A stretch of DNA of 64,000 nt, from assembly GCA_963971405.1 (NCBI GenBank), contig OZ020490.1, forward strand, positions 22,903,464-22,967,463. Reading direction: 5' to 3'. Position 1 is the first letter of the stretch. Every line of letters starts with the position of its first letter. Of this stretch, positions 58,178 through 64,000 are shown in pieces. The translations under genes and the position numbers were made by a program. Source of the DNA: Psococerastis gibbosa. Taxonomy: Eukaryota; Arthropoda; Insecta; Psocodea; Psocidae. The notes under the pieces are model-generated. The model searched no databases. It was given only the letters and a program-made list of their open reading frames with translations, and was not told the DNA's origin.

Positions 58178-59597
58178 TGACCACATACCTAAGATTACGA
58201 CATGCGAGAAAGTAAAAATTAACAACGACTTAGTTGCTGAACTTATGTGTTTTGGTTGGACGTTAATGGGAGTGGTTGAGCAAAATAAGAGTGCAACAAA
58301 CATTGCGTCTACATTGTTAAATACTACTTGGAGCAATGAGACGCCGAAGGCGTTGGCTGATTTATGGACACTTGACACACTAGGCACCAAAGAATCTATC
58401 GATCAACCTGTAGCCCTAAATCCCAATGAACGTGTAGAAAAGTTCTTTAAAGACACAATCCGCATCAATGAAGAAGGGAGGTACGAAGTACGGCTACCTT
58501 TCAAAGAGGGCTGTCCACCATTAGAGCAAGACGTAAACATTATGAGCCAACATCTAAAGCAAGTCACACAGACGTTGACAAAGAAGAAAGTACGAGAGCA
58601 GTATGATACAGTAAAGGGACTGGAGCCAGAGCTGTCGCGAATGGCGGCACGACAGCAACAAGAGCTAACTGAAGTGCGGGCGCTGCACAGGGCAGAGCTG
58701 GAGGCTGTGGAACTCCGGGTCACCAGACGTAATACTGAGCTTATGGTCCAGTTAAGGGTGGAGATGACCAAGGACAAGGAAGAAGCTCTGCAGCGGGAAG
58801 CCGCACTACTCAGGACCAGATGGGAGAAACAGCTGGAGGAGGAGCAGAGAAGAAGTGAAGAACAAGTTCGCAAGCTGAAAGATGAGAACAGGAGAGATAG
58901 AGATAGACTGGCTATGGTGGAAGTGCAGTTCCAGGAGACTTTGGCCGAAGCTAGAAGATCTATGGACAGGGAAAAAGAGAGGGAGAAGGCTGCTGTTGCT
59001 CGGGAGTTGGAGGGGAAGCTAGAAGATGCGCACAGACAACATCAGGTGGAGTTGAAGGACCTCAAGGTGAGTATGGTACTCGAAAAAGAGATGTGGATGA
59101 ATATTTACAAAAGAATACAAGCTAATAAGTTCCTGGAGAGAGAGGCTGAGCTTCATTATCAATATAAGGAGAGAGACAGAGATCTTGAGCTCGCGATAGA
59201 CCGGCTCGAGACCGAAGGCCACAAGGCCAAATTAGAATTGCAAGAAGCTGCTGAAAATCGACTGAAGAGGCTGCGAGAAAAACTGGAGGGAGAGTTGAAA
59301 GATGCGGAAACGGAAGTGACATCATTGAAAGCTAAATTATCTGATAGTAAACTGCTGTTGGTGGCCAAAGAGGAGTTTGAGGACAGGGTTGCCGATTTGG
59401 AGACTCAGCTGAGACATAACAAGATTGAGTTGGCGCTGCTAAAGAAATTATGTGAGGAAATGTCAGCAGAAAGGGTTGAGCTGCGGAAGGTGGTAGCTGC
59501 TGAATTGGAAGCAGAACTGTCATCAGCGGCTGAGACCGTGGAAGTAGTGCGCCAAGAGATGGCAACGCTGAAGGCCAACCACGTTGTGCAACTTTAA
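58178..59597 (+). CDS. Chimeric ORF: BEL/Pao pre-RT pol segment fused in frame to the CEP131 C-terminal third
   Basis: An uninterrupted frame of about 470 codons; its first ATG is at 58245, giving 450 residues. The first ~143 codons are BEL/Pao pol upstream of RT: MCFGWTLMGVVEQ, DLWTLDTLGTKE, EEGRYEVRLPFKEGCPPL. Near 58605-58612 the sequence changes to CEP131 (AZI1; Drosophila dilatory): TVKGLEPELSRMAARQQQEL, RALHRAELEAVE, ERDRDLELAIDRLE, ENRLKRLREKLEGELKDAE, FEDRVADLETQLRHNKIELA. These align nearly gap-free with the human protein as I remember it (VRGLEPEIQKLIARH, KGRDKEIELVIHRLE, ESRIKRLRDKYEAELSELE). CEP131 is a coiled-coil centriolar-satellite and basal-body protein needed for cilia. No introns interrupt the ~1.1-kb segment, so it came through RNA. 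The CEP131 part ends at an in-frame TAA (59595-59597), although homologous codons continue to TAG at 59706-59708. The fusion protein, if made, would be almost wholly coiled coil. Confidence 0.88.
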
Positions 59598-59708
59598 CGA
59601 CGGGACGAAGCTGTGCGAGCCGCCAAAAAGGAGGCTGAGAAAGACCTGCTGGATTTTGGCAACAGAGTTCGACTTCGAATAAAGAAGAAGAGCCAACAAC
59701 AACCATAG
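59598..59708 (+). pseudogene. CEP131 C-terminal remnant beyond the premature stop
   Basis: Directly after the TAA the same frame reads RRDEAVRAAKKEAEKDLLDF and NRVRLRIKKKSQQQP before TAG. The first part corresponds to the ARKEEAVSSLRTQHE region near the human C-terminus. The captured segment therefore appears to include the native end of CEP131, with one nonsense change in this copy. Confidence 0.75.
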
Positions 59709-59759
59709 AGGAGGCCGGAAGCCTCATTAACTCACCTCCTGGCGTTTGGAGGTCGGGAG
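59709..59759 (+). other. BEL/Pao 3' internal end and polypurine tract
   Basis: About 50 bp between the CEP131 stop and the 3' LTR, ending GGAGGTCGGGAG, purine-rich and adjacent to the LTR as expected for plus-strand priming. Confidence 0.65.
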
Positions 59760-59868
59760 TGTCGGATGTTATTGTGTATGCTTTGCTTATCATTGTTTGT
59801 TGTTGTTTTTGAGTTGTGAGAAAAATACAAATGAAATATTATAATTTTTAAAACCAAATTATTTCACA
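59760..59868 (+). repeat. 3' LTR of the BEL/Pao element
   Basis: TGTCGGATGTTATTGTGTAT to TTATTTCACA, 109 bp, with four substitutions against the 5' LTR. The element's end is followed by ACAGT. Confidence 0.88.
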
Positions 59869-60280
59869 ACAGTATATACCATCTTAACATAGAGTAATTT
59901 ATATCTTGGATATCGGTTCTGCAAGTAGTAGCTCCCTTCCAGAGATAAATACAGAGTCTAAAGTTGAAAGCTAAAAGGAAACTTACCTCATGTTCAATGA
60001 TGAGCACAATAACATTGTCATATCAGTATTCCAATGGCGACTGGTTTGAAGAGATTTTCATAGTGCGGTACAGAAATTGGATTAAGCAAATTATAATCAT
60101 TGCAAATTTACTACCTAATTTACAATTTACACAGCCTAGTAAGTATAACTACTTCTCAGGGAAAAGTGAAAACTAAAAGCCGTGGGCACTAGTAGATCGA
60201 GGGAGATTCTAGCTAGACGACCGATCACGATTTTTTCCTTGTTTACATTTACTTAAGGCACTGCACTATATATATACCCG
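59869..60280. other. No gene recognised
   Basis: AT-rich sequence; the short ORF at 59964-60176 has no recognisable domain. Confidence 0.3.
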
Positions 60281-60511
60281 GGTATTGTCATCCGCCATTT
60301 TTTACCCTATATTTCCTATATGCTAAGTATTGTAATTATTTTTAAGAAAGTAAAAGATTGAAAAAAACGAAAACAAGTTTTAGTATTTTTTTATGAAACA
60401 CTTCCCTAATTGTTAGAACGTTTTTTACATAAAAAATAAACAACGATAAATTTCTAATAATCGCTTATACACCAGACTTATATTGGATAAAAAATGGCGG
60501 ATGACAATACC
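60281..60511. mobile_element. 231-bp MITE with GGTATTGTCATCCGCCATTT ends
   Basis: GGTATTGTCATCCGCCATTT at the left and AAATGGCGGATGACAATACC at the right are perfect inverted ends over at least 20 bp. A further TTTACCC/GGATAAA partial match follows. No clear target duplication. Confidence 0.75.
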
Positions 60512-60739
60512 TGTCTAATATAGAGCCCTACATTTACTATGGTGTTCTGTGGCTTACATCGCCATATTGTGATGGTATTTGAGACACATTTTGGCGCAAT
60601 TTTTAAAAGTGTTTCGTATAATTTTTAACATTCGTCGTATTTGACTTTTCTTTCATCGTAGCATTACGAACCATTTCAGTAGGAACAGGCTATAAATCTA
60701 CTCTATTAGGTAGGTACCTAATTAGTGAATGTTGTTTTA

Positions 60740-60905
60740 TGTATACACCTAAGTCAGTTAGGTGGCTCTAACTCGCAATTAGATAGCCTAGTGTTTGTAC
60801 TTGTGCAATCTGAGACGTGTCCCCACAAGACAAGTGTTAATTTACAGGCGTCTGAAGAGGTTAATTGGATCGGATTGTTTGTATGCGATTAACATTTTTC
60901 TTAAA
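60740..60905 (+). repeat. R4 repeat, diverged
   Basis: GTGTTTGTACTTGTGCAATC, GAGACGTGTCCC, CTGAAGAGGTTA and GATTGTTTGTATGCGATTAA match the 19780-19925 copy. Confidence 0.45.
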
Positions 60906-60976
60906 AAAAAAAATCTATTCTGTATCTTTGATTAAGGCCTACTAGATAGGTTTCGCTCTGTCTACTAGTCATTAAA

Positions 60977-61330
60977 AAGCCAACGGCCTTACCATGTTGA
61001 TTCCATTAGAGCAGAGCATGTTTCAAACTGCGGCAACTTGGTAGTGTGCACAGCTTTGGCAGGGGAACCTGGTGGGACATGATAACGCGCTTAGGCAGTA
61101 TAAGTCGAGTCCTGGTCACCTCCGATCTAATCGTGTGACTTTACCATGTTCCCCAAGTGGTTCGGAATCCACTATAATCAGGAGGTCCACCCTGTTAGTC
61201 AATTCCCCTTTCCCCGAGGTGATAGAGTCTGCCCTTTGGGTGCCTCAAGTTAACAAACAGACTCACTCCCCCCGACAGGCTGACAGGGTTGCTTAAAGCT
61301 GAAATCCTGAAAGTAGGCGTTAGAAACAAC
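60977..61330 (+). repeat. R2 repeat, near full length
   Basis: GCCAACGGCCTTACCATGTT, GATAACGCGCTTAGGC, AAGTGGTTCGGAATCCACTA, AGGAGGTCCACCCTGTTAGT, GACTCACTCCCCCCGAC and GACAGGGTTGCTTAAAGCTG, with an ACAACAAAC tail. Confidence 0.85.
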
Positions 61331-62186
61331 AAACACTAGTCATTAAAAAAAAATTAATGGTACAGGAAATTAGCATTATTACCGGCAATAATATTACGTT
61401 ATTGAAATCAGCGTACCTCAACCTGCAACCCGCGCACTCTAAACAAGGGCGATGTCCATGTCATTGTAAGCTTCCCTTCGAGTAAATTTAAATTATACAA
61501 ATAAATAACCTTTCACATCAGAAATACAGTAAGTGATGGACTGATGGTTAATTACTGTCAGCAGGACGTAGGACCCATCGCGGGGCTGCAGACTGTTATC
61601 AAGATGGCGGCTAGTGAGCCTACACAAGTACGAAATTTTGCTTGGTGAGGAGTCCACAAACTGAGTGGGGTTTTGACCAGGTATCCATTTTGCTGTGCTG
61701 CAATATTTTAAGATTTCGATATTTTTTATGTTGTGTAGGTAGGCCTAATAATCTCTGATAGTCCGACTTTAATTCTCCAGATAGGAAATGAACCGTTACC
61801 AAGTCCGGTTATGAACCGAATTTTTTTATAAATTTAATTAAAAAAAGTTCAGTTATGATTAACGGGTGCCCTGTAAAGGATACCATGGGTCAGACTATTC
61901 ATCTAGTTCATTTAATTTCTGTGGCTTCTCTGTGGGTAACATTTACTCGCAGGAACGTTTACAAGAAAATGGGAACCGCCTGCTTGCCTTTAGTGAACTA
62001 TTCCAAATTGCATAAATAAAATAGAGAAAAGTTCAAGTTCAAGTTCAAAACAGGTTAGCCCTTGTTAACTGAGATATAGGCTAGGCGAATAATCCCAGTT
62101 TTAGGCTTCGTCAAGTAGGATGCACCTAACATAAACAAACAAAAAGAACACAATTGGCAAGTTAGTGGGTTAGTAAGTTAGTATTA
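61331..62186. other. No gene recognised
   Basis: AT-rich non-coding sequence. AGTTCAAGTTCAAGTTC at 62031-62047 is a short tandem repeat. Confidence 0.3.
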
Positions 62187-62492
62187 TTAGTATTTTAGCC
62201 AGGCTTGCCTCTCAAAAAATTTTCCTACAGAGTACGGACATGTATCCAACAGTTGTTTTCTGAGCGCGTAACTGAAAGCTTTGCCTTCCAGGGCTCTCAT
62301 GCTGGGCGGTAAACAGTTATAAAGTCTGGCCCCTATTACTTTGGGAGAGTTTAACGTTAACGTAAGACGGCATGGCTCCCTACTTATTTGGACAAATTTA
62401 ATAGCCTCCAGTATATAGAGGGCCGGTAAGGTAAGGATTTCCATGTTTTTAAATAGCGGTCTACAAGAGACCTTAAAAAGTAAATTTCCCAC
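62187..62492 (-). pseudogene. LINE RT C-terminal fragment
   Basis: The minus-strand frame encodes PLFKNMEILTLPALYILEAI, KFVQISREPCRLTL, LNSPKVIGARLYNCLPPSMR and ALRKQLLD. The ILTLP-LYI-E...P.....G..LYN-LP pattern is the C-terminal region of CR1/Jockey-like RT proteins. Only ~100 codons remain. Confidence 0.7.
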
Positions 62493-63729
62493 GCTTTGCG
62501 TACAGTCACTGCGATGCCATTTTCGCCATATTCCAACTTTAAAAGGCTAAAAACTGCTTAAAAAGTGAACACTTCATAGGTACAGTTGCATTAATTTATC
62601 GCATGTGGCCTGCAATTAAAAACTGTTGAGGACTGTCGATGTAAACAAACCTGTTTAGTTGAACCCTGTACATGGCCTCCAATAAGTAAACATGTTAATT
62701 ATGTTAAGGGAAAGGGGCGCTAGGCGAATGAAAAAAGTAGTCCGCAAGATTTAAATGCCACACCAACTTAGTATTGGCAGAAGTTAGTCTAATTTTCAAT
62801 GTGTTTATAAAACTAGCCAGCCTATGTCATTTTTAAAAAATCCTAATAGACAAAGTATAAAAACTAGCAAATGTAAGTTACAAGCTAAATTATAATTAGA
62901 AACTTACAAACTAGGCATGGTTTAGCAAAATATAAGAGATCTCAAATTGAGCATATCAAATAACTTAATTTCTAAACAAATAGAACGTTTACAATTTCAA
63001 TAAAAAAAATTTGCGAAGTGGGCCACAGATCAAACTAAATAGGTACTGTAGGTACAATACAGTTTAAGAATACTCACTAATCAGTAATTTTGGTTCAACC
63101 GTTGATACCTTTAAACTTCCTGAAATTAAAACTAATCAGTTGCATTGCATGACCAATTACCATAGCCAGTGGTCTAAATGAAACGTTAGTAAATCTAGTC
63201 ATATACTAAACATTAAAAAAAAATCCTGACGGCAAATAATAACGAATTTTTCTGAAATTAGAGGATAAATAAAAATTGTGACGAAACGGTGGTAGGGCCT
63301 GCTACATAGTATGTTTTAAAATTACTACGAGCATTTCTTCTACACCTTATTTATGGCTCTATGAACGATATTTTATGATAAATTTGACTTTTACAAAAAC
63401 GTCAAGAAGCCCAAAAAGGGCGGGGGGAATTTGCTCTCAAATAATTACCACTATTTAAATAAATTACTCTAAGAAAAACATATGAATCCTGGCAGTTTTG
63501 AACATATCATATTTGATAGACAGTAGCCGTAGTAGTTTTATGGTGAATTTCCGACCAAAATATGAGACTAGCCGTATGCAACCACCGTGCGACACTGTCT
63601 CATATTGCTTATGTTGATGAATATTTTAAGTTTTCGCCTTGTTCACTAAACTATTTTGTATGGAGGGTCGGAGAGATGGACGTTAACCCAAGCTATGGAG
63701 AACAGAATCAGTGCATTTCAAATGTAAAT
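62493..63729. other. No gene recognised
   Basis: Very AT-rich, stops in all frames. Confidence 0.3.
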
Positions 63730-63935
63730 ATCCAGACGAATGCTGCGCATATCTTGGAGAGATCGTGACCCTAATGCTGAGGTCCCGAGGTTCATGGACA
63801 CAGAAGCCGAGTTACTGACAATTAAGAAACGGAGACTAGCATACGTCGGCCATGTGATGAGGAACAAAATAAATCGCCTTTTGCAAGTAATATAACAAGG
63901 GAAGATAGAGGGACAGAGGGCTCCCGCTTAAAGAA
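63730..63935 (+). pseudogene. RTE-like RT C-terminal fragment
   Basis: The plus strand reads RMLRISWRDRDPNAEVPRFM, TEAELLTIKKRRLAYVGHVM and RNKINRLLQVI, then a stop and QGKIEGQRAP. This is the 'RMLRISW.D..TN..VL......LL..I..R.L.Y.GH.MR' block after the RT domain of RTE/Jockey-type LINEs. Frames break near the end. Confidence 0.75.
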
Positions 63936-64000
63936 CATCCTGGTTGTAAGCCCTGAGGTAGTGGTTTGGCAAGAGCACGAAGCACGAGCTGAACCAACTC

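Larger units (their letters stand above)
56397..59868 (+). mobile_element. Non-autonomous BEL/Pao LTR retrotransposon carrying a captured CEP131 segment
   Basis: Two 109-bp direct repeats (56397-56505 and 59760-59868), both TG...CA, bound a 3.47-kb element. They differ at 4 of 109 positions. A primer-binding-site-like TGGCGACCGTGACAG follows the 5' LTR directly. A purine-rich tract, GGAGGTCGGGAG, precedes the 3' LTR. Flanking AAAGT and ACAGT match at 4 of 5 positions, fitting a BEL-type 5-bp duplication. Inside are gag (DUF1759-like), zinc knuckles, an aspartic-protease region and the pre-RT part of pol. The RT, RNase H and integrase are missing. In their place pol runs in frame into an intronless CEP131-like coding segment. 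The LTRs are unusually short for this group. Confidence 0.9.

Noticed and set aside
58245..59597. A normal host CEP131 gene
   Set aside because: The coding segment is intronless, lacks the N-terminal two thirds, is fused to BEL/Pao pol and is bounded by LTRs.

Overview
This is a eukaryotic, animal genomic window, AT-rich and dominated by transposable elements. A Pitx-type paired homeobox gene with split exons, together with BEL/Pao, RTE, mariner and hAT elements and tRNA-derived SINEs, points to an invertebrate, most likely an arthropod. That placement is inference; no species-specific marker was recognised. The only convincing single-copy host gene is the 3' part of Pitx (plus strand, 16472-18192 plus 3' UTR). 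It covers the end of the homeodomain, a linker, and the OAR domain. The 5' exons were not found.

Layout: 1-2130 is a decayed RTE-like non-LTR retrotransposon (minus), cut by the window edge. 2180-14250 holds repeat fragments, a tandem array of ~252-bp coding-like units (5829-7990) split by a GTCT-rich repeat (R1), an hAT MITE, and a ~950-bp repeat (R3) carrying an older hAT MITE. 14250-23500 contains Pitx, SINE-A copies and palindromic GGCG/ATTCCAC MITEs. 23700-30650 is a ~148-bp tandem array plus R1, R2 and R3 copies nested in each other. 31640-34990 has a LINE ORF1 fragment split by a SINE, and a LINE 3' end whose tail matches the SINE tail. 36330-44745 has three full R1 copies, a Russian-doll hAT insertion with perfect 8-bp duplications, and long palindromes. 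44968-46672 is a ~170-bp satellite. 48964-51905 is an apparently complete hAT transposon with an intact two-exon transposase, inserted in R1. 53106-55708 is a foldback mariner next to a palindromic MITE with a 492-bp tandem duplication. 56397-59868 is the most remarkable object: a short-LTR BEL/Pao element without reverse transcriptase, in which the pol frame runs directly into an intronless copy of the C-terminal third of the centriolar-satellite protein CEP131. 60000-64000 holds MITE, R2 and LINE fragments.

Nesting and target-site duplications give a relative insertion order in several places. The elements do not form a cooperating pathway. The one likely functional link is that SINE-A shares its 3' tail with a resident LINE, which suggests SINE-A uses that LINE's machinery.
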